Below, piece by piece: positions 52,957 through 62,443 of a stretch of 64,000 bases of DNA. Each line of letters opens with the position of its first letter. The first letter of the stretch is position 1. The position numbers and the translations under genes are program-made. Below the pieces are notes generated by a model, which worked only from the letters and a program-made list of their open reading frames with translations, did not search any database and was not told the DNA's origin. The stretch comes from Verrucomicrobiota bacterium (GTDB taxonomy: Bacteria; Verrucomicrobiota; Verrucomicrobiia; Opitutales; Puniceicoccaceae): positions 35,550 to 99,549 of the forward strand of contig JBCDMB010000011.1 of NCBI GenBank assembly GCA_038744685.1, in the 5' to 3' direction.

Positions 52957-53428
52957 GGCCTAGTCTGACTCCAAAACTCTCTTTCCTTTCCCACGTTCCC
53001 CTCGGGCATACGCTCCTTCGGACGTTTAGACAAGGGAACAAAGCGCCCTTTGTCTGAAGAGATGGATTTCGATCGGTTTCATTTCTTGGAGGGCTGCTGT
53101 CCTCAGGGGGGCGCTATCCCTCCATCTTAATCGTGCTCGTAATCATAATCGAAACCGTTGATCTGCAGGAGCCTACATCAAATCGATTACGATTACGTGT
53201 AGGATTACGATTACGAGTTCGAGTGCCTTTCGCCTTAGCCTAGGAGTATCGAGGATAACCCCAGATCTCGTAGAAGCTCTCCTTGGCCAACGGAATCAGC
53301 GATCGAGACGCTCAGCGCTTGAGGACAAGCGCCTTCCATCTCTCTTTTTACCGAATCCTGACACCTATTGAGACCCCACCCCCAGCCCGTCACCCCAGAG
53401 CAATTTTCCATTGCGGAAGGCGGGAGAA
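52957..53428. other. Gene-free stretch with an AATCG inverted repeat
   Basis: About 470 bp between the ClC gene and hflX hold no convincing coding frame. The stretch contains the AATCG-type inverted repeat at 53125-53224 and a GC-rich 5' part. The hflX promoter should lie in its second half. Confidence 0.4.
53125..53224. repeat. AATCG-rich inverted repeat, copy 2
   Basis: The left arm (53131-53151, TCGTGCTCGTAATCATAATC) and the right arm (53181-53224, with GATTACGATTACG twice) can pair imperfectly. The internal segment reads CGATTACGATTACGTGTAGG. It resembles the elements at 1056-1124 and 62314-62417 in having short-period AATCG/CGATT units. It lies between genes with no coding frame. Confidence 0.55.
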
Positions 53429-54730
53429 ATGCTAGTCTGCTCCCAAGTGATAGAAGTCAGGGAGAAACCAAAACTCGTTGAACGCGCCTTCCTTGTAGGC
53501 ATCACCTCCCCCTCTCAGACTGACGAGCATACCAATTTACTCCTCGAAGAATTGGACGGGCTGGTCACCACTCTCGGGATAGAAATTGGAGGGAAGGCGA
53601 TCATCCATCTGACCCGCCCTCACCCAAAACTCCTCATTGGAAGCGGCAAGGCGGAAGAAGTCATTGCCGAGGCTCGCCTTCTCGGCTGTGACGTAATTAT
53701 CTTTGATCAAGAGCTCTCGCCATCGCAGCAGCGCAACTGGGAAAAAACCGCTGACAAGTTTCTCGTCATTGATCGTCAGGAAATCATCCTCGACATCTTT
53801 GGTGAGCGGGCATCTACCAAAGAAGCCCGTCTTCAGATTGAGCTGGCTCGCATGGAATACAGTCTGCCTCGCCTTCGAAGAGCGTGGACTCACCTCGGCC
53901 GGCAAAGGGGCGGAGTCATGCAACGGGGCGAAGGGGAAACTCAACTTGAGGTCGACCAAAGATTGGTTCGCAAGCGGATTCAAAAGCTACGCGTCCAGTT
54001 GGGTGACGTCCGGCGCCACCGGGAAACTCAGCGAAAACGCCGTCGATCCGTTCCGGTGCCAACCGGGGCTATTGTGGGCTACACGAACGCTGGAAAATCC
54101 TCTCTTCTGAACGCCCTCACCGATTCTCACGTCTTGGCTGAAGACAAGCTCTTTGCGACCCTCGATCCGACAAGTCGTAAAATGTCTCTGCCGAATGGGC
54201 AGAACCTCGTCCTTACCGATACGGTTGGATTTGTCCGCAACCTGCCGCACCGTCTCGTTGAAGCATTCAAGGCTACTCTGGAAGAGGCCGTGGTGTCGGA
54301 TTTTCTGCTTCACGTGCTCGACATCCGGAGCGAGGAACTTGACGAGCACCGAGAAACAACCGAAGCCGTCCTGAAGGAGCTTGAGGCGATCGACAAGCCA
54401 ACAGTGCTTGTCTTCAACAAGGTTGACGGCACCGATGATCCCTCAGTCATTTCGTATTGGAGAAGTCGATACCCCGACGCATTTTTTGTGAGTGCCCGGA
54501 CAGGAGAGGGACTGCAGGCATTGAAGGAAAAGATGGTCGATCTCGTGCAATCGGGAATCCGCTCGATGAAACTTCTTATCCCGCATAGCCGGTATGACCT
54601 CATTCACTTCTTGCACGAGATTGGCGCAGTCAACAAAGAGTCCTACCGCGATGAAGGCGTGCTGATTCGTGGCAATATTCCTGAGAAACAGGTCGCCCGG
54701 GTTACGGACTATGCTCTCGTCGGTGCTTAA
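53429..54730 (+). CDS. hflX: GTPase HflX
   Basis: HflX is a ribosome-splitting GTPase that rescues stalled ribosomes. The N-terminal domain ends with RLRRAWTHLGRQRGG and GEGETQLEVDQRLV. The G domain has the P-loop GYTNAGKSSLL, the switch TLDPTSRKM, DTVGFVRNLPHRLVEAF and NKVD. The ATG at 53429 has a GGGAG just upstream; a TTG at 53411 is open but less likely. At 433 residues it is the normal length. Confidence 0.95.
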   Translation: MLVCSQVIEVREKPKLVERAFLVGITSPSQTDEHTNLLLEELDGLVTTLGIEIGGKAIIHLTRPHPKLLIGSGKAEEVIAEARLLGCDVIIFDQELSPSQQRNWEKTADKFLVIDRQEIILDIFGERASTKEARLQIELARMEYSLPRLRRAWTHLGRQRGGVMQRGEGETQLEVDQRLVRKRIQKLRVQLGDVRRHRETQRKRRRSVPVPTGAIVGYTNAGKSSLLNALTDSHVLAEDKLFATLDPTSRKMSLPNGQNLVLTDTVGFVRNLPHRLVEAFKATLEEAVVSDFLLHVLDIRSEELDEHRETTEAVLKELEAIDKPTVLVFNKVDGTDDPSVISYWRSRYPDAFFVSARTGEGLQALKEKMVDLVQSGIRSMKLLIPHSRYDLIHFLHEIGAVNKESYRDEGVLIRGNIPEKQVARVTDYALVGA

Positions 54731-54736
54731 CGCACC

Positions 54737-56410
54737 ATGTGGCCAGCCAACCATCTTGCCGACGAGGAGAAACGCCGAAGTTCGTTTCACAAAAGACCTT
54801 TTTTCCGCCTACTCGTTCTGGCACTGGCATCGTCCTTTCTTTGTTCTTGCGACCAAGGATCCTTAGATTCAAGCGAGACCAAACAAATTCTCCGCCGGGG
54901 CAATGGTTCCGAACTCCAGAGTCTAGACCCTCATGTCATCACTGGTGTTCCGGAAAGTCGCGTCGTTCGCGCTCTCTTCGAAGGTCTGGTAGCCCTCGAT
55001 CCCGTCACCCTCGAACCCATTCCGGCCGCGGCAAGAGAATGGGTAGTTTCGGCAGACGGCACTCAATATGAATTCTTTCTCGCACCCGACCGAAAGTGGT
55101 CCAACGGGGATCCGGTTGTCGCGGATGATTTCAAAGACAGCATTCAGCGAATTCTCACTGTCGAACTCGGAGCGGGATACGCATCCCAGCTTTTTGTTCT
55201 ATTGAACGCGAAGGAATATTTTGAGGGAGAAATCTCGGATTTTGATCTTGTTGGAGTTGAAGCTCCCGATGAACACACTTTGAAAATTACCCTCAAAGCA
55301 CCGACGCCCTTTTTTCTTTCGCTTCTTGTGAATCCGGCATGGTTTCCCGTCCATCGGAAAAGTATTGAAACGTTCGGAGAATGGACCTCGCGAAATGCCG
55401 AGTGGGCGAAGCCCGGGAACCTCGTCTCCAATGGGCCTTACCGCTTGGCCAAATGGAAACTCAACGACTACCTTTCGGTGGACCGGAATCCATTTTACCC
55501 GGTTGAAGAGAATTTCCCTCTCGATGAGATCGTTTTCTTTCCCATCCCCAATATCTTCACCGAAGAGCGCGCCTTCCTCGACGACCTGATCGACATCACC
55601 TCAATCGTTTCTCCCCAGAGAATTCAATACTACCTCGAAAGCGATAGTCCCGAAGTGCTCTCAGTTGAACCGGATCTCGGCGTCTACTACCTACTCCTCA
55701 ACACGCTTGAGCCGCCACTCAACGATCCCCGCGTGAGAGAAGCACTTAGCCTTACCATCGACCGGACCGCGATCAGTCGGGATATCCGCCGCCGAGGCGA
55801 GAGACCGGCACGCCATTTTACACCAGTCGGAATTGGTGCCTACGAGTCACCGTCAGTCATTGAAGAAGATGTGATTCATGCGAAGGCACTTTTGGCAGAA
55901 GCGGGTTACGGACCAGACAATCCGTTACCGCCGATCGAGTTCCTCTTCAACACCTCGGAGACCCATCGACCCATCGCTGAGGCGATTCAGTCCTTCTGGA
56001 AAGAACGCCTCGGCATCACGATCACCTTGGTCAACAAGGAATGGAAAACCTACCTTGCCGACCGGACCAACCGTGATTTCAAAATCGCTCGTGCTGGATG
56101 GTTGGGAGACTATCTCGATCCAGATACCTTTTTAGGCTTATGGACCACTGAATCGACCAACAACTTCAGTGGGTGGAGCAATCCGGAGTTCGATCGACTA
56201 ATGGCGGAGGCAGGAAAGTTACCTTCCGGGAAAAAGCGATATCAACTCTTGGCAGATGCCGAGGAGATCCTACTTGAGGAACTGCCGCTGATCCCGATCT
56301 TCTTTTACAACCGTGCCTACCTGATTTCTCCCAGAGTCAAAAACTGGCCTTCCAACATCCTCGGCTACACCAACTATTCGGGAATCTCGATGGAAGGTCC
56401 TCAAAAATGA
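54737..56410 (+). CDS. Peptide ABC transporter binding lipoprotein (OppA/DppA family)
   Basis: A lipoprotein signal (RLLVLALASSFLCSC) anchors a family 5 solute-binding protein: RGNGSELQSLDPHVITGVPE, VVRALFEGLVALDP and WSNGDPVVADDFKDSI are hallmarks. It is 557 residues and lies six bases after hflX. No permease or ATPase genes are adjacent, so it may serve a transporter encoded elsewhere or be an orphan. It overlaps the flavodoxin gene by four bases. Confidence 0.9.
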   Translation: MWPANHLADEEKRRSSFHKRPFFRLLVLALASSFLCSCDQGSLDSSETKQILRRGNGSELQSLDPHVITGVPESRVVRALFEGLVALDPVTLEPIPAAAREWVVSADGTQYEFFLAPDRKWSNGDPVVADDFKDSIQRILTVELGAGYASQLFVLLNAKEYFEGEISDFDLVGVEAPDEHTLKITLKAPTPFFLSLLVNPAWFPVHRKSIETFGEWTSRNAEWAKPGNLVSNGPYRLAKWKLNDYLSVDRNPFYPVEENFPLDEIVFFPIPNIFTEERAFLDDLIDITSIVSPQRIQYYLESDSPEVLSVEPDLGVYYLLLNTLEPPLNDPRVREALSLTIDRTAISRDIRRRGERPARHFTPVGIGAYESPSVIEEDVIHAKALLAEAGYGPDNPLPPIEFLFNTSETHRPIAEAIQSFWKERLGITITLVNKEWKTYLADRTNRDFKIARAGWLGDYLDPDTFLGLWTTESTNNFSGWSNPEFDRLMAEAGKLPSGKKRYQLLADAEEILLEELPLIPIFFYNRAYLISPRVKNWPSNILGYTNYSGISMEGPQK

Positions 56411-56895
56411 AATCCCCGATCCACATTCTCTACGCAACGGGAAACGGGAACTCCCGGCGGCTGGCAAAGAAACTGGAACAGGAACTCAACGGAGAAGGAT
56501 TTGACGCGCAAAAGACCAATCTCTCCGACTTGACAGCCGATCAGCTAGACGAGATGCAATTCACCGTCTGGCTCATCAGCACTTGGGGCGAAGGAGATCC
56601 GCCTCCGGATTCTGATCCGTTTTTCCAACAGCTCGCCAGTCGGGAAAAACCGCTGGATCACCTCGTGTATTCCATGGTCGGGCTGGGGGATTCCTGCTTT
56701 ACCCATTACTGCGGCGCCAGCGTAACCCTTGAGGAGCACCTACTCCGACTCGGTGCCCGCCAAGCAATGCCCAGTGAGAAACTGGATGCTTTCTTCATGC
56801 CAGGCTTCCGGGAGTGGAAGGGAAGATTTCTTGCGATGCTCCATAGTAAGCAGACCACTCTTAGTATAAAAGATCAGCATCAAACACTAGGCTGA
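56407..56895 (+). CDS. Flavodoxin-domain protein
   Basis: The 162-residue protein has the FMN phosphate loop LYATGNGNSRRLA, then VWLISTWGEGDPPPDSDPFF and MVGLGDSCFTHYCGASVTLE. These match the flavodoxin domains of sulfite reductase or cytochrome P450 reductase rather than short-chain flavodoxin. No reductase domain follows, so it is a free FMN electron carrier. The ATGA overlap with the peptide-binding lipoprotein gene is unusual. Confidence 0.85.
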   Translation: MKSPIHILYATGNGNSRRLAKKLEQELNGEGFDAQKTNLSDLTADQLDEMQFTVWLISTWGEGDPPPDSDPFFQQLASREKPLDHLVYSMVGLGDSCFTHYCGASVTLEEHLLRLGARQAMPSEKLDAFFMPGFREWKGRFLAMLHSKQTTLSIKDQHQTLG

Positions 56896-57471
56896 ACCTT
56901 CCGAGCACTCTGCATCGGGCGCAATCAAAGGTGAGTGGTATTGTGGGAGCGACGGGCTCCGTTCCATGCGCATCGTTTTGGCCGTACGACCGCTCCGACG
57001 CTTAGACCACAGGGCATGTCCGCGACTCGACTTAGCCGGCGGTTCGATACACTCACCGCCCTGAGCAAGTCGAAGGACCGACGCTCGAAGAACGAATGAG
57101 GAAGGTGGTCTCTCACTGAGAGTCGGTGCACTTACCCGGTGGATTTTATTGTACCTTAGGACACGACCCAGAAGAGAAAGCCGTGTACATCGGTTTCAAT
57201 TTCGAGTAGATTGGCGTTCGCGTTAGTTCTTTATGCGAGAAACGGAGAGTCCTGCTCTTATACCGAAATCACTGAATTTTCCGTAGATACGTGTTTGCCC
57301 ATCTAGAGGCGAGGTCTAAGGGTGCGGGGTTTCAACCAACACCTCACAATCGGATCAAGAGCGATTGAAGATTTATGACAACCGAGTGCTAGTAATCACC
57401 GGGCCTGACCGCGGGCCGTAGACACCGCAACACGGACCGACGACCCTCATTTTCGCTAGAGAAACGAACCC
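56896..57471. other. Gene-free stretch before the repeat-containing PEP-CTERM gene
   Basis: About 575 bp with no convincing coding frame. A degenerate palindrome of the GGGAGCGACGGGCTCC type sits at 56946-56961, and GCCCTGAGCAAGTCGAAGG at 57058-57076 resembles another common extragenic repeat. The PEP-CTERM promoter must lie in the second half. Nothing else was identified. Confidence 0.4.
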
Positions 57472-59247
57472 ATGAAGATCACTCCCAAACTTTACATCTC
57501 CGCTCTGGCCCTGCTCGCCGCGGCGGCCATTCCCGCCCACGGCCAGGTCTTCCGTATCGTGACGACGGACAACGCTTACCTGCCCTTCTTCGAGACCAGA
57601 GACGACAGCAACCCCTTCATACGAGGCGCAAGGTTCATTTACGGCGAAGACGCGAGTTTCGGCTTTGGAGGGGCAGATCTGGACCCTCCAGGGACGCCCC
57701 GCGAGTCGATAGAGTTGGTATTTACCGCCGACCTCAATGTGCAAACCGGCGAGCGGTCAAACTTGGTTATGTCGATCATGCAAGACGGAGATTCGCTGCC
57801 ATTATTTCAGGTCAGCCCAAACGCCTCCACCGGGGAGACCGAAGTCACTTTTTCGTCTAATACGGGTGGTAGAGTCGTTGATGCATTTAGTTTCGTTACT
57901 CTGGGAGGAGTAAGAGTACTCGGAGTCGACGGTGGTTTTTCAGTTTTCATCACCGCCACTGGCTACCTCGGTTTCGAACAACCGATCGATCCGGTCAACG
58001 GTGGCCGGGCAAATCTCTTGCCATTTGACACCAGCTTCAATAGCGATTTCGCGACAAATCCCATAGCTAATATTATGGGAACTGCATTGCTGTCGTCGAC
58101 CGAGACCTCCTCCGGATTCTATATCAACTATACAGGTCGACCTGCCAGCATGAGCTTCACCCAGGGTGACCTCGACCGAATCGCCTTCGGCGGATTTACC
58201 ACCGAAGACCTGGGGGCACAGCCGGTTAACTTTTCCAATATCGACCCCGGGAGGGTCGGTAACGAGGCCTTCGTTTTCGCCGCAGTGATCGACCCCGGGA
58301 CGCTCACCGCAGACCCCGACGGGGTGTTTGATCCCGGGACGTCGTCGGCGTCTTTGTTTGATGAAGTGATCCACGTGTCCGACGCCCCCGGGGCCCAGAC
58401 CTCGATCGGCGCTTCTTTCAGCGACCAACAGAGCAACTTCGGCACGTTCATCCGCAATTCGATCGGCGACGCCACCAGCGACGCGTCAACCACCGTCCAG
58501 CTCAACGTCGCCGACGGCGGCACCGTGGCGGCCGACTTCGTCGCGCTGTCCGGCAGCGAGGTGAACATCACGGGAGGCACCGTCGGCAACAACTTCAACG
58601 CTTACGCCGGCACCGAGATCAACATCTCCGGCGGCACCGTCGGCAACGACTTCGACGCGTTTAACGGCAGCCTGATCAACATCAGTGGCGGCACCGTCGG
58701 CGACAATTTTGATGCCCACCCGCTCAGCGAAGTCAACATCTCTGGAGGCACCGTCGGCAGTAACCTCACCGTCATGGCCGGCAGCCGGGTCAACATCAGC
58801 GGCGGCTTCGTTGGCGCAGGTCTCAACGCCCTGGAACGCAGCGAGGTCAACATCTCCGGCGGCACCGTGGGGTCCAATTTCTCCGCCCTTGGCGGCAGCG
58901 TCGTGAATATCTTTGGCGGTGAGATCGGCGACGGGTTTTCGGCCCTCGACGACAGTCAGATCAATCTGTTCGGGATTGTCTTCCTGCTCGACGGCGTCCT
59001 GCTCGACACAATGGTGCCCAACGAGGCCTTCACCATCACCGACCGCGACGCGACTCTCTCGGGCTTTCTGGCCGACGGGTCTGAGTTCAGCTTCGATCTG
59101 AACTCAGACTTCATCTTCGGAGAGGACTTCTTCGGTCCCGCCGCCACGCTGACCGCCACGCTTATCCCCGAGCCGTCGATCTACGCTGCGATCCTAGGAT
59201 GCCTGGGGTTTGGGATGGCACTGATGCGTCGCCGTAGGCGAGACTAG
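57472..59247 (+). CDS. PEP-CTERM protein with NISGGTVG tandem repeats
   Basis: A signal peptide (MKITPKLYISALALLAAAAI) and a C-terminal PEP-CTERM tail (PEPSIYAAILGCLGFGMALM followed by RRRRRD) frame a secreted protein of 591 residues. Residues about 364-500 are about seven tandem repeats of 19-20 residues (VNISGGTVGSNFSALGGS-like), which resemble a right-handed beta helix. The gene is more GC-rich than its neighbours, chiefly in the repeat part. It should be exported and handed to the exosortase system encoded elsewhere. The gene at 62900 encodes a second PEP-CTERM protein. Confidence 0.88.
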   Translation: MKITPKLYISALALLAAAAIPAHGQVFRIVTTDNAYLPFFETRDDSNPFIRGARFIYGEDASFGFGGADLDPPGTPRESIELVFTADLNVQTGERSNLVMSIMQDGDSLPLFQVSPNASTGETEVTFSSNTGGRVVDAFSFVTLGGVRVLGVDGGFSVFITATGYLGFEQPIDPVNGGRANLLPFDTSFNSDFATNPIANIMGTALLSSTETSSGFYINYTGRPASMSFTQGDLDRIAFGGFTTEDLGAQPVNFSNIDPGRVGNEAFVFAAVIDPGTLTADPDGVFDPGTSSASLFDEVIHVSDAPGAQTSIGASFSDQQSNFGTFIRNSIGDATSDASTTVQLNVADGGTVAADFVALSGSEVNITGGTVGNNFNAYAGTEINISGGTVGNDFDAFNGSLINISGGTVGDNFDAHPLSEVNISGGTVGSNLTVMAGSRVNISGGFVGAGLNALERSEVNISGGTVGSNFSALGGSVVNIFGGEIGDGFSALDDSQINLFGIVFLLDGVLLDTMVPNEAFTITDRDATLSGFLADGSEFSFDLNSDFIFGEDFFGPAATLTATLIPEPSIYAAILGCLGFGMALMRRRRRD

Positions 59248-59257
59248 TCCCCCCAAG

Positions 59258-59290
59258 GCATTTGAAATCGCAGATTTGAAATTTGAAATC
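59258..59290. repeat. TTTGAAATC-unit repeat at a convergent gene junction
   Basis: The sequence ATTTGAAATCGCAGATTTG followed by AAATTTGAAATC fills the gap between the ends of the PEP-CTERM gene and the response-regulator gene. It resembles the palindromic repeat at 16818-16850, which also sits between convergent genes. Confidence 0.45.
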
Positions 59291-59312
59291 GAAGCGAGGT
59301 TCGGAGAGGTTT

Positions 59313-60005
59313 CTATTTGATCCAACCTGAGCGGAGGGCGATCCCAACCGCACCCTGAACATTTGCGACGCGGAGTTTAACGAAGATTTGGCGCATCGAG
59401 TAATCAACTTGGTGGTATGAAATACCAAGGGAACCGGAGATTTCCTTTTTGAGCATGCCACTAGCCAAAAGGCGCAGAATCTGAAGCTCGACCGGAGTAA
59501 GACTGTGCGGAACCGGAGACTCTCTTGTTGAGAGAGATTCTTTTTGACAGGATCCGAGGATATGGCGAGCCACCTGAGGAGAAAGGGGCGAGTCCCCGCG
59601 GGCGGTTTCCCGCACGTGCGAGAGCATTTTTTCTATCCCGATATCCTTGAGTAGATAGCCGTCTGCTCCGGCCTCGATCGCCCGCTTTACGGCATGGTTT
59701 TCGCCGCTGACGGTGTAGACGAGGATGCGAACGGAGGGAAATTCCTCTTTGAGGACGGGTATAGCTTCAAGGCCATGAACCGTGGGAAGTGCGAGATCCA
59801 AAATAAGCACGTGAGGAGACGGATAGGTTTCCCGGTTAAGAGCCGAAAGTAGCTCTTCAACCGTAGAAAAAAGGCCTGGACAAGTCATGTCGGCCGCTTG
59901 GGAGAAAATGCTCTGAAGTGTCTGGCGCAGCTCGGTGTTGTCTTCCAGTATCCAGATACAAAGTTTCTCTTCGCCAATCGGAAAGCTGTAGGGAGTGGAG
60001 GTCAT
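59313..60005 (-). CDS. NarL/FixJ-type response regulator
   Basis: A receiver domain (about 1-120) has acidic residues after CIWILEDN and the phospho-acceptor Asp in HVLILDLALPTVHGL, with YTVSGE and LLKDIG completing the fold. A LuxR-type helix-turn-helix (about 165-225: LTPVELQILRLLASGMLKKE) binds DNA. The ATG at 60005 gives 230 residues. It follows the sensor kinase gene by nine bases on the same strand and is its likely partner. Confidence 0.92.
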   Translation of the reverse strand: MTSTPYSFPIGEEKLCIWILEDNTELRQTLQSIFSQAADMTCPGLFSTVEELLSALNRETYPSPHVLILDLALPTVHGLEAIPVLKEEFPSVRILVYTVSGENHAVKRAIEAGADGYLLKDIGIEKMLSHVRETARGDSPLSPQVARHILGSCQKESLSTRESPVPHSLTPVELQILRLLASGMLKKEISGSLGISYHQVDYSMRQIFVKLRVANVQGAVGIALRSGWIK

Positions 60006-60014
60006 CACGAAAAA

Positions 60015-62219
60015 CTAGGTGGGAAGAGTCAGGATGGCCTCGCAACCAGCGGGCGATCCCTTTGCGTCGCAGATCGTTTCGATGGTGAACGTGCCTCGGT
60101 TCTTCTTCGCGCGTTTGCGAAGCGAGTCGAGACCGTGTCCGTTCAGGCCATTCGATTCGCTCATTTCGACCGGGAAGCCTTTGCCGTTGTCCTCTACGGA
60201 GAGCTGAATCTGTAGCCTGCTCGCTTTTAGGCGAACCACCACTTGAGTGGCAGAGGTGTGGGTCGTGATGTTTGTGAGGAGTTCTTTAAAGGTGAGGAGG
60301 ATCGCCCTCACATTCTTGCCCGAGATTCTCACTGATGTGTCGAGAGAGGTTTGTTCACTTTGCTGATAGTCGATGTGCAGTGGAGTTAAGCGGCGGTGGG
60401 CGATTTCCTCAAGGACTTGTGCGACTTTCGCAAACTCATAACTAGAGTGCTGGGTTCGAAAGATGAGTTCACGAATGGTCGTCGACGAGAGCTGGGCACC
60501 ACTGCGCAGGCGATCCAGTTGTTCGTGGCCGAGTTGATCCTGCGGGTTGGCCTTGAGTTGAGAGGAGGCCAGCTCACTCAGAAGTGCAATGTTAGCCAGC
60601 TCGCTTGCGAGTTCATCATGCAAATCCTGGGCAAGTTCTTCGTGGAGAGATTCTTTTCTGCGCTTGTAGGATGCTCGAAAAGTCAACCCCGAGAGTAAAA
60701 GCAACAGAGCTCCCAGACTCGCGGAGAGGACGACCTGGTGACTCTGGGATTGGCTCTGTGCCTTCAGCAAAACCTGGCGCTGGTCGGCCAACCATTCGAT
60801 TTGCGCTTGAAGCTCTGCACCTTCTTGTAAGTCGCGATACCATTCAATCGGTGAAATCATGGCGTGCCGGCTTCCAAAACCATCGACGAGTGCCTGGTCG
60901 ATCCAGTAGGCCACGATCCCGTCCTCGAATTTTTGATCAATGTCCGCCCGTACCAAAGCGTGGATCTCTTCATCAGTGGGAGAGTCCACGCCTTGTCTTT
61001 GGAGGGTTTCTTCGGCATCCGTCCAAGCTTTCTGATAAAGATGTTGGGAGAGTGTATTGGCGGCGCGAACGGGTTGGTCCTTTGCGAGATTACGTCCATT
61101 GCTGATGACCTCTATTTCGGCGATACAAAAGAAGGTCGCACCCCACCGGTTCTCGCGGAGGGTTTCCGCAACAAAGCGGATGTAGCGCGCTGATTGCGAA
61201 TCGCCACTTATGGAGATCGTTTGGCGGGTCGGGCGGACAAACCCTTTCCCGAAAGGACCAGGCAATATTACCGGATTCTCAAAATCGGCTGTGTCGGAAA
61301 GCTCTACACGGTAGTCATGGGGCAAGCCATAGCCTTCTTCTTCGTTAAAAGCTCTGGGCAAAACGGGATAGATGCGAATCTCATCAATCGGTTCCACTCG
61401 GCCGAGATCGATCTGCACCCAGTAGTCCCCTGGCCGTTTTTTTTCGACTGGAGTGTGAAGAGAATGATAGCCTTCCGTCAGGCTAGCTATGCTCTCATCC
61501 ACCCACGGACCCAACGGAGTCCACCCATCCGTAAGGTGTTTTGCAGGAAAGGGATCATGTTTCAGTTGTCGGAGTGATGAACTCACAGGTGCGAGCAAAG
61601 CCAAGTTTTGCTCCCCGAAAAAGACTTGGATCTCCGATAAGCTACAGCGGATATTGATGAGTTCATTGTAGCCTAGATCGGGGACCTGAATCGATGGATC
61701 AAGAGGTAGAATCGTCAGGCGCAGATACCTGCATGAGGCTTGTTGAGGATTATCGAAAACCGGAATACTGCGAGGGTCCGGGCGATACAATTCCTCAGAT
61801 GAATCAAAAAGGATCGTCTCATTCTCAAAATGGGCGTCCATGGATAGTGAAAGCCGAAATCGCTGTGGAAAGTCTTCCGGCTGGCCGAGAGAATTGTATC
61901 TGGGCACAAGGGCAATCAACTCGGGGGTACATTCCCGGTTCAGTTCCAATTGGATCCAGTATTCTCCTTCGATAAGATTCTCGGCCCGTGGCTCCATGAG
62001 ATAAGGCCTTGCTCCGGCAGGTAGAGCAAGCGAACCCAGATTTGGCGCTTTCAACAAGGCAGTCTGGGCGGTTTGTTGCTGCTCTTCGTTCTCCCGCAAT
62101 GCCTTTTCATGATCTCGTTGCCAAGACACTAGAAATACGACCAGCAGCGCCAGGATGTTCAAAAGGAGCAACCCTTTCAGGAACAAATCATGACGAAAAA
62201 AACGGGCTTTCACTTTCAT
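60015..62219 (-). CDS. Discoidin-sensor histidine kinase (HisKA_3 type)
   Basis: A first membrane helix (about 13-31) is followed by a large periplasmic sensor with two discoidin-like (F5/8 type C) domains. The first is about 60-205 (GEYWIQLELNRECTPELIAL) and the second about 250-400 (GDYWVQIDLGRVEPIDEIRI). A second helix (about 510-530), a HisKA_3 phospho-acceptor helix (EELAQDLHDELASELANI, with the His) and an ATPase domain (VEDNGKGFP) complete it. Discoidin domains bind sugars or envelope molecules. The ATG at 62219 has AGAGGTG a few bases upstream, which decides the start. Confidence 0.88.
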   Translation of the reverse strand: MKVKARFFRHDLFLKGLLLLNILALLVVFLVSWQRDHEKALRENEEQQQTAQTALLKAPNLGSLALPAGARPYLMEPRAENLIEGEYWIQLELNRECTPELIALVPRYNSLGQPEDFPQRFRLSLSMDAHFENETILFDSSEELYRPDPRSIPVFDNPQQASCRYLRLTILPLDPSIQVPDLGYNELINIRCSLSEIQVFFGEQNLALLAPVSSSLRQLKHDPFPAKHLTDGWTPLGPWVDESIASLTEGYHSLHTPVEKKRPGDYWVQIDLGRVEPIDEIRIYPVLPRAFNEEEGYGLPHDYRVELSDTADFENPVILPGPFGKGFVRPTRQTISISGDSQSARYIRFVAETLRENRWGATFFCIAEIEVISNGRNLAKDQPVRAANTLSQHLYQKAWTDAEETLQRQGVDSPTDEEIHALVRADIDQKFEDGIVAYWIDQALVDGFGSRHAMISPIEWYRDLQEGAELQAQIEWLADQRQVLLKAQSQSQSHQVVLSASLGALLLLLSGLTFRASYKRRKESLHEELAQDLHDELASELANIALLSELASSQLKANPQDQLGHEQLDRLRSGAQLSSTTIRELIFRTQHSSYEFAKVAQVLEEIAHRRLTPLHIDYQQSEQTSLDTSVRISGKNVRAILLTFKELLTNITTHTSATQVVVRLKASRLQIQLSVEDNGKGFPVEMSESNGLNGHGLDSLRKRAKKNRGTFTIETICDAKGSPAGCEAILTLPT

Positions 62220-62313
62220 CCACACCTCTTCGATGGCGAAGATAGTATTCTTATAACGAGTAAATAGGAACTTTTGACGATTTGAAGAAGAATTTGTCCA
62301 ACAAAAGTCCAGA

Positions 62314-62417
62314 TATCGATGGTCGAAATCGAAATCCAAATCGCTATCGAAATCGAAGGCTTCATCTGCCCACTTGTCATTTCATTTAGGGCACGAAACC
62401 CGATTTCGACCTCGATC
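62314..62417. repeat. AATCG-rich inverted repeat, copy 3
   Basis: The left arm (62314-62358, GGTCGAAATCGAAATCC and CTATCGAAATCG) can pair imperfectly with the right arm (62401-62417, CGATTTCGACCTCGATC). The region lies upstream of the kinase gene and resembles the inverted repeats at 1056-1124 and 53125-53224 in its TCGAAA units. Confidence 0.5.
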
Positions 62418-62443
62418 TTCAGTTCATCCTAGAAAAATCAATT

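Noticed and set aside
53125..53224. GATTACGATTACG runs as a CRISPR or telomere-like array
   Set aside because: The unit is only six to seven bases, occurs a few times and forms an inverted repeat; no spacers or cas genes are present.
58560..58973. Regular DNA repeats resembling a CRISPR array
   Set aside because: The repeats are in frame, encode NISGGTVG units of a PEP-CTERM protein and have no variable spacers of constant length between identical repeats.
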